Assembly (NCBI GenBank): GCA_903845195.1
Contig: CAIMWO010000066.1
Span: forward strand, 1-44,137
Direction of reading: 5' to 3'
From: an uncultured Phycisphaerales bacterium
Lineage (GTDB): Bacteria > Planctomycetota > Phycisphaerae > WQYP01
Length of the DNA: 44,137 nt
Shown here in pieces: positions 17,791 to 26,035 of the stretch; within the stretch, counting starts at the first letter, position 1; every line of letters starts with the position of its first letter. The notes beneath the pieces are model-generated. The model was not told the origin of the DNA, searched no databases, and saw only the letters and a program-made list of their open reading frames with translations. The position numbers were made by a program, and so were the translations under genes.

Positions 17791-20268
17791 ATGCCTAAAG
17801 GTCAGATGATTGTGCCGGAACAGGTTCGCACGAAGAGCTTCATCGAGTTCTCGCCGATCCCTGTGAATCAGTATCACAAGACGATCGAGGAAGAACTGGC
17901 TTCCGGCAACTTCACGAAAGATGATCTGCTCCGCATCCAGCGCGACATGATGGTGATTCGCGCATTTGAAACAATGCTCGATGCGGTCAAGAAGACCGGC
18001 AAATACCATGAGATCGAATACAATCACCGCGGCCCGGCCCACCTTTCGATCGGCCAGGAAGCCACCGCCGTCGGCGAGTGCTACCTCCTCGGCGTCGACG
18101 ATCATATCTATGGCTCGCACCGCTCCCACGGCGAAATTCTCGCCAAGGGACTTTCCGCCATCCAGAAAATGAACGATGCCTCTCTGCTGAATATGATGAA
18201 AAACTATTTCGGCGGCAAGGCGTGGGGAGTCGTCGAAAAGGATGCCAAGGGAACGACCAAAGATGCAGCAATCGACTTCCTGATCTACGGCGCACTCGCC
18301 GAAATCTTCGCGAAAGACTACGGTTTCAACCGCGGCCTCGGCGGCTCCATGCACGCGTTCTTCCCCCCCTTCGGCATCATGCCAAATAACGCCATCGTCG
18401 GCGGCTCCGGCGATATTTCCGTCGGCGCGGCGTTGTTCAAACACGTCAACAAGAAGCCCGGCATTGTCGTCTGCAATATCGGCGATGCCTCGGCAGGCTG
18501 CGGCCCCGTGTGGGAAGGCCTCTGCTTTGCAAACATGGATCAGTTCAAAGAATTGTGGGATGAAGCCCACCGCGGCGGCCTGCCGCTGATCATGAACTTC
18601 GTCAACAATTTCTACGGCATGGGCGGACAGCCCGTCGGCGAAACCATGGGCTTCAAAGTATTGGCCAGACTCGGCGCCGGCCTCGCGCCCAACCAGATGC
18701 ATGCCGAACGCGTCGACGGCTTCAATCCGCTCTCGATGATTGATGCGATTCGCCGCAAGAAGGAAATCATTGCCCGCCGCGACGGCCCGGTGCTGCTCGA
18801 TACCGTTACCTATCGCTTCTCCGGCCACTCGCCGTCAGATGCTTCGAGCTACCGCGATAAAGCTGAAGTCGAAGCGTGGCAGAAGCAAGACCCCCTGCAC
18901 ACGTTCGGCCGCAATTTGATTAACGCCAAGGTTTGCACGCAAGGTGATATTGATACGCTGCAAAAGCACGTCGATGAGCTCATCATGAAGGCCTACAAAA
19001 AAGCCATCGACATGACGATTTCGCCCCGGTCCAACTACAAAGAGACCGCCTGCCTGATCGAAAAGTTGATGCTGTCCAACGAAAAGATCGAGAAGTTCGG
19101 CGAAGGAAAGCCGGAGGTGTTGATTCCGACGATCGCGGAAAATCCGCGGACGAAGTCGCTGGCCAGCAAGTCGCGCTCCGGCATCGGCCCGGACGGCAAG
19201 CCGCTCTCGAAAGCCAAGTGCGTACAACTTCGCGATGGCCTCTTCGAGGCGATCATCGATCGGTTCTATGAAGATCCCACGCTGGTGGCGTATGGTGAAG
19301 AAAACCGTGATTGGGGTGGCGCTTTCGCCGTGTATCGCGGCTTGACCGAAGCACTCCCCTACCATCGTCTCTTCAACTCGCCGATCTCTGAAGCAGCAAT
19401 TGCGGGCACGGCCGTGGGCTACGCCCTTTCCGGCGGACGGGTGATCGCGGAACTGATGTACTGCGATTTCATGGGCCGTTCGGGCGATGAAATTTTCAAC
19501 CAGCTTTCCAAATGGCAGTCCATGTCCGGCGGCCTCTTGAAGATGCCGGTGATTCTGCGGGTTTCTGTCGGCTCGAAGTACGGCGCCCAGCACTCGCAGG
19601 ATTGGACGGCACTGGTCGCCCATATCCCCGGCCTGAAAGTCGCTTTCCCCGCTACGCCCTACGATGCCAAGGGCTTGATGTACTCGGCCCTGCTCGGCAG
19701 CGATCCGGTGATCTTCTTTGAATCCCAACGGTTGTACGATCAGACCGAATTGTTCCACAAGGACGGCGTACCCACAGGCCGCTATGAGATTCCGTTTGGC
19801 GAGCCCGACGTCAAGAAGGTCGGCAAGGATCTGACCATCCTCACCGTCGGCGCCACGCTCTACCGCGCGCTCGAAACCGCTAGCGAACTCGAAACCAAGT
19901 ACGGCATTTCGTGCGAAGTCATCGATGCGCGATCGATTGTGCCATTCAACTATGACAAAGTGATCGCATCGGTGAAGAAGACACGGAAGATTGTGCTGGC
20001 ATCGGATGCGTGCGAACGCGGCTCGGTGCTGCAGACGATGGCCGCGAAGATCACACAGTTGGCGTTCGATGAACTCGATGCCCCGCCCGTAATTGTCGGC
20101 GCCCGCAACTGGATCACCCCCGCCGATGAAGTGGAAGACGCCTTCTTCCCCTTCCCCTCCGACTTCCTGGATGCGATTCACACGCACATCATCCCATTGA
20201 AGGGATATACAGTTCAGCGCGATTGCTCGACCGCGGAGATGCTGCGGCGGAGCGCACTGGGCGTGTGA
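17791..20268 (+). CDS. Fused alpha/beta E1 component of a 2-oxoacid dehydrogenase-type complex
   Basis: This encodes 825 residues from the ATG at 17791, with GGAG 6 bases upstream. Residues about 45-420 are the E1-alpha-like TPP domain: [32 protein letters not shown]. Its TPP motif begins GDA at 231-233 rather than GDG, and the paired NN lies at 272-273. That is about 12 residues further away than usual. Residues about 470-825 are E1-beta-like: [37 protein letters not shown], and a C-terminal transketolase domain with [11 protein letters not shown]. It would decarboxylate or cleave its substrate on TPP and pass the acyl group to the lipoyl E2 encoded divergently. The acceptor site suggests a 2-oxoacid or, as in acetoin dehydrogenase, a ketol or diketo compound (inference). 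Confidence 0.85.
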   Translation: MPKGQMIVPEQVRTKSFIEFSPIPVNQYHKTIEEELASGNFTKDDLLRIQRDMMVIRAFETMLDAVKKTGKYHEIEYNHRGPAHLSIGQEATAVGECYLLGVDDHIYGSHRSHGEILAKGLSAIQKMNDASLLNMMKNYFGGKAWGVVEKDAKGTTKDAAIDFLIYGALAEIFAKDYGFNRGLGGSMHAFFPPFGIMPNNAIVGGSGDISVGAALFKHVNKKPGIVVCNIGDASAGCGPVWEGLCFANMDQFKELWDEAHRGGLPLIMNFVNNFYGMGGQPVGETMGFKVLARLGAGLAPNQMHAERVDGFNPLSMIDAIRRKKEIIARRDGPVLLDTVTYRFSGHSPSDASSYRDKAEVEAWQKQDPLHTFGRNLINAKVCTQGDIDTLQKHVDELIMKAYKKAIDMTISPRSNYKETACLIEKLMLSNEKIEKFGEGKPEVLIPTIAENPRTKSLASKSRSGIGPDGKPLSKAKCVQLRDGLFEAIIDRFYEDPTLVAYGEENRDWGGAFAVYRGLTEALPYHRLFNSPISEAAIAGTAVGYALSGGRVIAELMYCDFMGRSGDEIFNQLSKWQSMSGGLLKMPVILRVSVGSKYGAQHSQDWTALVAHIPGLKVAFPATPYDAKGLMYSALLGSDPVIFFESQRLYDQTELFHKDGVPTGRYEIPFGEPDVKKVGKDLTILTVGATLYRALETASELETKYGISCEVIDARSIVPFNYDKVIASVKKTRKIVLASDACERGSVLQTMAAKITQLAFDELDAPPVIVGARNWITPADEVEDAFFPFPSDFLDAIHTHIIPLKGYTVQRDCSTAEMLRRSALGV

Positions 20269-20307
20269 GCAAGTTTGGATTTGAATAACTTGCAGATAGA
20301 TTTTTTT

Positions 20308-20341
20308 AAAAGGCACGGTCGCGCATGACCGTGCCTTTTTT
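20308..20341 (+). terminator. Intrinsic terminator after E1 gene
   Basis: A 13-bp perfect stem pairs AAAAGGCACGGTC with GACCGTGCCTTTT around the loop GCGCAT and ends in a T run (20336-20341). It lies 40 bases after the E1 stop and closes the deoR-E1 transcript. Confidence 0.9.
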
Positions 20342-20477
20342 GTTAATGGGACGAGTTGGTGATTACTGGACAACACGCGACATGATACGGAGGAGAGCAA
20401 GTTAAATGGACGTGATCTGCTCTCGGTCCTGAATTCACCCAAAGCGAGTTTATCGCAGCTGATGGCGTCGGGAACGA

Positions 20478-21458
20478 TCATTTGGGCAGCTGCTGAAACA
20501 CGTAGAGACCGACAGCGAGCCAAAGGGGAATGCTGAGGAGGGAAAGAAGCGAGGTGGCGGCGACAATGCGCACGGCCGTCGGGGGATCACCGTGGTAGTA
20601 GCGGGCGATCACGACGGAAAACATGGCGGCAGGCATGGCGGCCTGGAGGAGCATGACGCGTTTGAGCTCCGGAGAAACGGGGAGGCAACTCATCAGGGCA
20701 AGGAAGAGAATCGGCAGGATGAGGAGGCGGAGAAGGCATGATCCAATGATGACGGACCAGCCTTCTTTCCACGAGATCGTGCGGAGCTGGTCGGAGACCA
20801 TGGCGCCGACCATGAGGAGTGCCAGGGGGATGGCGCAGTTGCCCAGCATCTTCATGGCGTCGAGAAGGAAAGCGGGCAGGTAGGGTGCGGCGCCGGCGAA
20901 GTTGAGGAGGATGGCCAGGACGACGGCCACGCCGGGAGGATTGATGACACGTTTCCACCACCCTTTTCCCAGGTGCCCCGAAAGCAGCAGTATGCCCAGC
21001 GTCCAGAGAACCAGTTCGACGCCGACGTTGTGAACAAAAAGGACGCCCATGGTGGCTTCGCGTTGTTCGGGGAAAAGCAGTGCGATGAGGGGCAGCGGGA
21101 TGTAGATGTAGTTGTAGAGGCCCGTGGTGAGAGCGAACGTGCCGCGCTTGGCGGGCGTCTCAAGCCCCCCCCACCATCTGCCAGTAAAGATGATCCAAAG
21201 CCAGGCTACGGCAAATCCAAGGAGAACGGTTAACGCCCCCACCAGCGGCGGCCAAAAGACATTTTGCGCCTCCCGCAGATGCACATTGCCGAGAGTGGTG
21301 TGCAGTATCAGGCACGGCATGAGCAGCCGAACGATGATCGCCAGCATCGTGCGATCGGTTTCCTCGGTGAGCCAGTTGACGCGGCGGAGCACGAGTCCGG
21401 CAGCCACAACGGCCATGACGGCGAGAACGGCAGAAAGGATGGTGGGCCAAGTGTTCAT
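20478..21458 (-). CDS. AEC-family permease (auxin efflux carrier type)
   Basis: The ATG at 21458 gives 326 residues that begin at the first membrane helix (MNTWPTILSAVLAVMAVVAAGLVLRR), as in other AEC proteins. About ten hydrophobic helices are visible, arranged as five, a loop and five. Typical short motifs are present, including NYIYIPLPLIALLF and PLALLMVGAMVSDQL. AEC transporters move small organic anions such as malate or other carboxylates. The substrate is unknown here. It is encoded opposite to the E1 gene and separated from it by a terminator, so a link to the dehydrogenase regulon is only by position. No clear ribosome-binding site precedes the start. Confidence 0.8.
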   Translation of the reverse strand: MNTWPTILSAVLAVMAVVAAGLVLRRVNWLTEETDRTMLAIIVRLLMPCLILHTTLGNVHLREAQNVFWPPLVGALTVLLGFAVAWLWIIFTGRWWGGLETPAKRGTFALTTGLYNYIYIPLPLIALLFPEQREATMGVLFVHNVGVELVLWTLGILLLSGHLGKGWWKRVINPPGVAVVLAILLNFAGAAPYLPAFLLDAMKMLGNCAIPLALLMVGAMVSDQLRTISWKEGWSVIIGSCLLRLLILPILFLALMSCLPVSPELKRVMLLQAAMPAAMFSVVIARYYHGDPPTAVRIVAATSLLSLLSIPLWLAVGLYVFQQLPK

Positions 21459-21656
21459 GTCAGGCGTAAGGTAAGCGTCAGAGGCAGGTGCGGGCAAGGC
21501 GGCACGTGGACCAAACCGCATAAAGTGGTCACATTGTGTCAAAACCGCATTGCGATGAAAATGATGCAATTGCCGCAGGGAGATCGGCGTTGATTAGGAA
21601 CGCGTTTTATTCGCCCCCCTCATGACAAAGGCGATGACGTACCCACGATGTTATGC

Positions 21657-21677
21657 CGCTCACCATTTATGTGAGCG
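21657..21677. promoter_or_regulatory. Inverted repeat upstream of GH-A hydrolase gene
   Basis: CGCTCAC and GTGAGCG form a perfect 7-bp inverted repeat with a 7-base spacer, ending 21 bases before the glycosidase start. It could be an operator half-site pair or a leader hairpin. No regulator gene is adjacent. Confidence 0.45.
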
Positions 21678-21698
21678 CAATACTTTTGGAGTGCATTG

Positions 21699-23696
21699 AT
21701 GAAGTTGGAATTTGTGCCTGCAGGTTTGTTGGGTGGGGCTGCGATTGGAAAGGCGATTTCTCCGCTAAAGGGGGCGACGGTATTGGATGGTGGGGCGATT
21801 GGGGATGGGTTGTCGTACAAGTTTGAACGCGGCTTGTTGACCAAGTATTCATGGATCACGTTTGACATGCTGCTTGAGGGGCAGGAACTGTGCGTGTTCA
21901 GCCTCGCGCTCCACGAAGAAGGCGAAGACGGGTCGGAAGCCGAGATGCATTGGGGCCTACTGAACTGGTGTCAGGCACGGGTGCGGGTGCCGCTGAGTTT
22001 TGTGAATCAGAATCGATGGATGTTTGATCGCGAGGGGGCATGGCTGAAACCCTGTGCGGGCGGAAAACGCGTGGATCTGGCGAAGGTGGATCGGATGAAG
22101 CTCGTGATTCATCGGATCGGACCGACGGCACCGGTGCGGTGGCATGTGACCACCGTCACTGCAACGACCGACGAACCCGCAAAATTGACCGATCCCCTGC
22201 TCCCCAAGGGAAAATTGCTGGACGAAATCGGGCAGTCCACGCAGCGCGACTGGCCTGGCAAGACAAAGAACAAGGATGAAGTGATCGCACGGCTGCGCGG
22301 ACAATTGGCGAAAGCCGGCGAGCAGAAATTCCCCGCGAATTTTTCGAAATGGGGCGGATGGAAAAATGGGCCGAAGCTGGAAGGGAGCGGCTTTTTCCGC
22401 ACGCACAATGATGGCAAACGCTGGTGGCTGGTGGATCCGGAAGGGCATTTATTCTGGTCGGCGGGGATGGACTGCGTCGGGCCCCGGGCAGAGGCGGGCG
22501 TAGGCGGTTTGGGCAGTGCGATGGAGTGGCATCCGGACGCGGAAGGTGAATACAAGGATGCGATCAATCCGGTGCGCAACCATGTCAGTTTTCTGGTGAC
22601 GAATCACATTCGGGCATTCGGTGCGGCGGCATGGCATGAGAGCTGGGAAAAGATTGTGCTGTCGCAGCTTCGTGATTTCGGCATCAATACGGTGGCGAAC
22701 TGGAGCGAATGGAAGACCGCCAGGAAAGGCGGATTCCCGTACGTGCGGCCATTGAATGAAAAATTCCCGACCACGCCCAGCGTGTTCCGCGATTTCCCCG
22801 ATGTCTGGCACAGGAATTTCCCCGCCGACTGCGCCACCTATGCCGAGCAGTTGCGCGAGACACTCAACGATCCGGCGATGATCGGGTACTTCCTGATGAA
22901 CGAGCCGTCGTGGGGCTTTGCGCAGGAATCCCCAGCGCTGGGCATGTTGTATAACTATCCGCAGGGCGAGACGCGGACCGCTCTGACAAAACATCTGTGG
23001 GAGAAGTACACGACGGCCGAAGCGCTGAGCGCGGCGTGGGGCGTGGAGGTAAGCTTTGCGGAGATCGAGAAAGGCCTCTGGTCGAAGCCGGTGAATGCGA
23101 CGATGACAAAGGATCTGCAGGGATTCTCGACGTTGATGGTGGATCGCCTGTTCCGCGGCATGACCGACGCCTGCCGAACGGTCGATCCGCAGCATATGAA
23201 TCTCGGCGGCCGCTACTACACCGTCCCGCCGGATTGGTGCCTGGAAGGGATGACGCGGTTTGACGTGTTCAGTTTGAATGCTTACAGCCGAAAAGTGCCG
23301 GCGAAAGATTACAATCGCATTGCAGAAAAACTGAAGCGGCCCGTCCTGGCCGGCGAATGGCATTTCGGCGCCTTGGATCGCGGCCTCCCCTCCAGCGGCA
23401 TCGGCCACGTCCGCAACGAACACGAACGAGGCAAAGCCTACCGCGTCTACGTCGAAACCGCGGCGGCGTGCCCGAGTTGCATCGGCGTACATCATTTCCA
23501 GATGTATGACCAGAATGCACTGGGACGATTCGACGGCGAAAATTACAACATCGGCTTCGTAGACGTATGCAACCGCCCCTACACCGAACTGGTGGATGCG
23601 GCACGAACGGCCCATGCACGCATGTACGATGTGGCCAGCGGCAAAGCAGGAGCGTTTGACGAAGCGGTAGATCACTTGCCGCTGTTGTTCATCTAG
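21699..23696 (+). CDS. Clan GH-A glycoside hydrolase, GH50-like
   Basis: This encodes 665 residues from the ATG at 21699, with GGAG 7 bases upstream. The first 180 residues are a beta-rich, carbohydrate-binding-like domain. Near residue 225 the signature FFRTHNDGKRWWLVDPEGHLFWSAGMD resembles GH50 agarases and related enzymes. The TIM barrel follows: MNEPSWGF with Glu402 as the likely acid/base, and LAGEWHFGA with Glu553 as the likely nucleophile. No signal peptide is seen, so it may act in the cytoplasm. The natural substrate (a beta-galactoside or other beta-glycan) is uncertain and the family call is from motif memory. A CAGTGGT heptamer array overlaps the stop codon. Confidence 0.65.
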   Translation: MKLEFVPAGLLGGAAIGKAISPLKGATVLDGGAIGDGLSYKFERGLLTKYSWITFDMLLEGQELCVFSLALHEEGEDGSEAEMHWGLLNWCQARVRVPLSFVNQNRWMFDREGAWLKPCAGGKRVDLAKVDRMKLVIHRIGPTAPVRWHVTTVTATTDEPAKLTDPLLPKGKLLDEIGQSTQRDWPGKTKNKDEVIARLRGQLAKAGEQKFPANFSKWGGWKNGPKLEGSGFFRTHNDGKRWWLVDPEGHLFWSAGMDCVGPRAEAGVGGLGSAMEWHPDAEGEYKDAINPVRNHVSFLVTNHIRAFGAAAWHESWEKIVLSQLRDFGINTVANWSEWKTARKGGFPYVRPLNEKFPTTPSVFRDFPDVWHRNFPADCATYAEQLRETLNDPAMIGYFLMNEPSWGFAQESPALGMLYNYPQGETRTALTKHLWEKYTTAEALSAAWGVEVSFAEIEKGLWSKPVNATMTKDLQGFSTLMVDRLFRGMTDACRTVDPQHMNLGGRYYTVPPDWCLEGMTRFDVFSLNAYSRKVPAKDYNRIAEKLKRPVLAGEWHFGALDRGLPSSGIGHVRNEHERGKAYRVYVETAAACPSCIGVHHFQMYDQNALGRFDGENYNIGFVDVCNRPYTELVDAARTAHARMYDVASGKAGAFDEAVDHLPLLFI

Positions 23697-23714
23697 TGGT
23701 CAGTGGTCAGTGGT
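23694..23714 (+). repeat. Heptamer tandem repeat YAGTGGT x3
   Basis: TAGTGGT, CAGTGGT and CAGTGGT lie end to end. The first three bases are the stop codon of the GH-A hydrolase. The unit is the same as in the ccsA linker array. Confidence 0.85.
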
Positions 23715-23723
23715 AGAAAAACA

Positions 23724-23755
23724 GAAGAAGGCCAATCAGAAGATTGGCCTTCTTC
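23724..23755. terminator. Terminator-like hairpin between convergent genes
   Basis: A 14-bp perfect inverted repeat pairs GAAGAAGGCCAATC with GATTGGCCTTCTTC around the loop AGAA. It lies between the convergent GH-A hydrolase and alpha-galactosidase genes. The 3' T run is weak on both sides, so it may act as a 3' stabilising stem as well. Confidence 0.75.
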
Positions 23756-23777
23756 GTTCTATCGCGACTCATTCAGG

Positions 23778-25892
23778 TCATTTCTTCTTGGAGTTCTTGG
23801 GTGAGAGCTCGATGAGGCGGGCCGTGTAGGGCTGGGGGAGGGAGACGGCCAGGGTGGCGGCTCGGGGGTCCCACTTGGCACTACCGGGGCGATTCTTCGG
23901 ATAGCCGACAGTTGCTTCAAGAGCAACGCCTATGCGGTGGGCAATCGGGAGTTTAATGGACCGCGGCCCGTTGAGTCGCCAGACCGCAACGTAATCCTTC
24001 TTGCCGCAACGCGCCCCCAGGCTCACCCAGCCATCATTAAACTGCGGCAATCCCAGTGGCCAGAACGAAAGACTGCTCGGCAGATCCTTCCGAATGGTTT
24101 TGTAATACGCCAGACCCTCCGCAACGAGCGCCAGCCGCGCGGGAGAAATCTCCGCCAGGTGGCCTGACTGGTGGATGCGCAACAGCATGGTGTTGACCAT
24201 GTTGAAGATCGCCTCCTCCTCGGTGCCGTCGCGGAGGGGATAGGACCAAACGGCCTGCTGTTCGGGCGTGGCTGCGGTGGGTGCAGCGGCGGAGATAGCT
24301 GCGTATTTGCGGTAATCCGTCTGATCGCTGCTGGACTGGATGGAATGACGCGACAGCAGGGAGTAGGTCATGCGGAGCCCGCCGCTGCCGCAGTTTTCGA
24401 TGATGAGTTCGGGGTGGCGTTGCCAGACGCGATCAAGCCAGGCGAGGTAGGCGCGTTGGTGTTGAAGAAGTCCTTCGCCGAGGCTGTCGGCCTGCCACTC
24501 CGTGCCGACGCCGGCGTTGATGTTGTAGTCCATTTTGATGTACCCCGCGCCGTATTCGTTAACGAGGCGGTCGATGACGGAGTCCGCATGTTTGATGACG
24601 TCCGGGTTGCGGAAGTCGAGCTGGTAGCGTGCGTGATCGATGATCGGCTCGCCGTTACGTTGGAAGAACCATTCCTTGGGAACACGTTTGGCAAGCGGGC
24701 AGTTGATGCCCATGACTTCAATTTCCAGCCAGAGCCCCGGCACCATGCCCCGCGCGCGAATGTGGTCGAGAGGTTCCTTGATGCCTCCCGGAAATCGCCG
24801 CGCCGAGGGTAGCCATTCGCCCACATCCGTCCACCACGCACCATCCGCATACCATCCGCAGTCGATGCAGAAGTATTCGCAACCGGCTTTGGCGGCCGCA
24901 TCGATCAACGGCAGAAGCTTCTCCGTCGTCGGATCCCCAAACAGACAGTTCATATAGTCGTTAAAAATGACCGGCAGCGTTTCGTTGTCGCGGTTCGCCC
25001 GGCGTGTGCGACGGCGATAGCGCGTGAGCTCCTGCACCGCCAGCGTAAAATCCCCAGCCACCGCGCCCACCGCTACGGGAATGGATTCAAAACTATCCCC
25101 CGGCGACAGGCGCTTGCACCAGTGCCCTTCATTAAACGTCGGGCCGCTGAGCTTCAGATAGAGTTGCTCGTTCCAATGATCGCTGAGTTCCCACTGCCAG
25201 GACCCGTGGTGTTCAATCTGCCAGAAAAGACACGTGTGTGCCTCTGTATTTTCGAATACGCCCATCGGAAGAAGCCCATCGGAACCCCACGTCCCTCGCA
25301 CTTCATACGTGAGCCGCTTGGTCGAACCATTCGCAACTTTTGTCAGGCCCAACTCTGCAAGCGTATTGCTTCGCCACTGCATTTCGCCATCCCATGCGTT
25401 GTGCCCGACGTGCAGACGCGAGACCTGATCCCAGGGTTTGGCGGATTCTTTGGTCAGGCCGGTCAGTGCGAAGGAGGAGACGTAGTCGATCGTAATGGGC
25501 GATGAGCCCTGGTTGCGAAGCGTCGTCCACGAGCGCACGACGGGAATCCTCTTGTAGAACTGAATGTGGCTCGTGACGAGCAGGCCCGCCGGCGTGATCT
25601 GGTCGACTTCCAGCTTTCTGCCGACAGCCGTGCTGGTATCGCGATAATCTTTGAAGCGAAGGTCCAGGCCGGGTGCAGGAACGGTGTACTTGGAGCCGTG
25701 ATGGTCGTCGTTGTTGGCGCCGGCGCCGAGGATGGTGACGAGGCGATACCATCGCGCCGTGCCGCCGTCCTTGATCAATTTGGCTGGATTGAGGGGCAAC
25801 GGAGAAAAGTGGAGAAGCATGACTTCCCCAGCATCATTGATGAAGAGGACAAGATTGAGACCGGCTTCTTTGACGCGGATGGTGCGGGCCAT
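23778..25892 (-). CDS. Alpha-galactosidase, GH36
   Basis: The ATG at 25892 gives 704 residues, with TGGAG as a ribosome-binding site. The frame extends further upstream but without family similarity. A beta-sandwich N-terminal domain is followed by the (beta/alpha)8 barrel: FCIDCGWYADGAWW, GLWLEIEVMG, YIKMDYN with the nucleophile Asp, and IENCGSGG. SSDQTDYRKYA carries the acid/base Asp. These are the GH36/clan GH-D hallmarks. It would remove terminal alpha-1,6-galactose from galactosides or galactomannan. There is no signal peptide, so it probably works on imported oligosaccharides. An M23 peptidase gene lies 143 bases upstream on the same strand. Confidence 0.88.
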   Translation of the reverse strand: MARTIRVKEAGLNLVLFINDAGEVMLLHFSPLPLNPAKLIKDGGTARWYRLVTILGAGANNDDHHGSKYTVPAPGLDLRFKDYRDTSTAVGRKLEVDQITPAGLLVTSHIQFYKRIPVVRSWTTLRNQGSSPITIDYVSSFALTGLTKESAKPWDQVSRLHVGHNAWDGEMQWRSNTLAELGLTKVANGSTKRLTYEVRGTWGSDGLLPMGVFENTEAHTCLFWQIEHHGSWQWELSDHWNEQLYLKLSGPTFNEGHWCKRLSPGDSFESIPVAVGAVAGDFTLAVQELTRYRRRTRRANRDNETLPVIFNDYMNCLFGDPTTEKLLPLIDAAAKAGCEYFCIDCGWYADGAWWTDVGEWLPSARRFPGGIKEPLDHIRARGMVPGLWLEIEVMGINCPLAKRVPKEWFFQRNGEPIIDHARYQLDFRNPDVIKHADSVIDRLVNEYGAGYIKMDYNINAGVGTEWQADSLGEGLLQHQRAYLAWLDRVWQRHPELIIENCGSGGLRMTYSLLSRHSIQSSSDQTDYRKYAAISAAAPTAATPEQQAVWSYPLRDGTEEEAIFNMVNTMLLRIHQSGHLAEISPARLALVAEGLAYYKTIRKDLPSSLSFWPLGLPQFNDGWVSLGARCGKKDYVAVWRLNGPRSIKLPIAHRIGVALEATVGYPKNRPGSAKWDPRAATLAVSLPQPYTARLIELSPKNSKKK

Positions 25893-26035
25893 GAGAACTC
25901 CAGGAACTTGGCAGAGACTGCTTAGGCCACCGAGGCGCTGGCGGTTACTGCTTGAAGCGTACAGGTGAAGGGGAAGCATACGAGAGAAGGGATTGGCGGT
26001 GCAACCGAGTGAAGATCTTGCCGCCTATCTGTAGA

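Noticed and set aside
18835..20523. Minus-strand open frame opposite the E1 gene
   Set aside because: The plus strand encodes a clear TPP enzyme with a ribosome-binding site and terminator. The antisense translation has no family features.
22449..23675. Minus-strand open frame opposite the GH-A hydrolase
   Set aside because: No start context or motif; the coding strand has both catalytic glutamate motifs.
5504..23714. Heptamer arrays as a CRISPR or phage remnant
   Set aside because: Units are only 7 bases without spacers, and no cas or phage gene is present.
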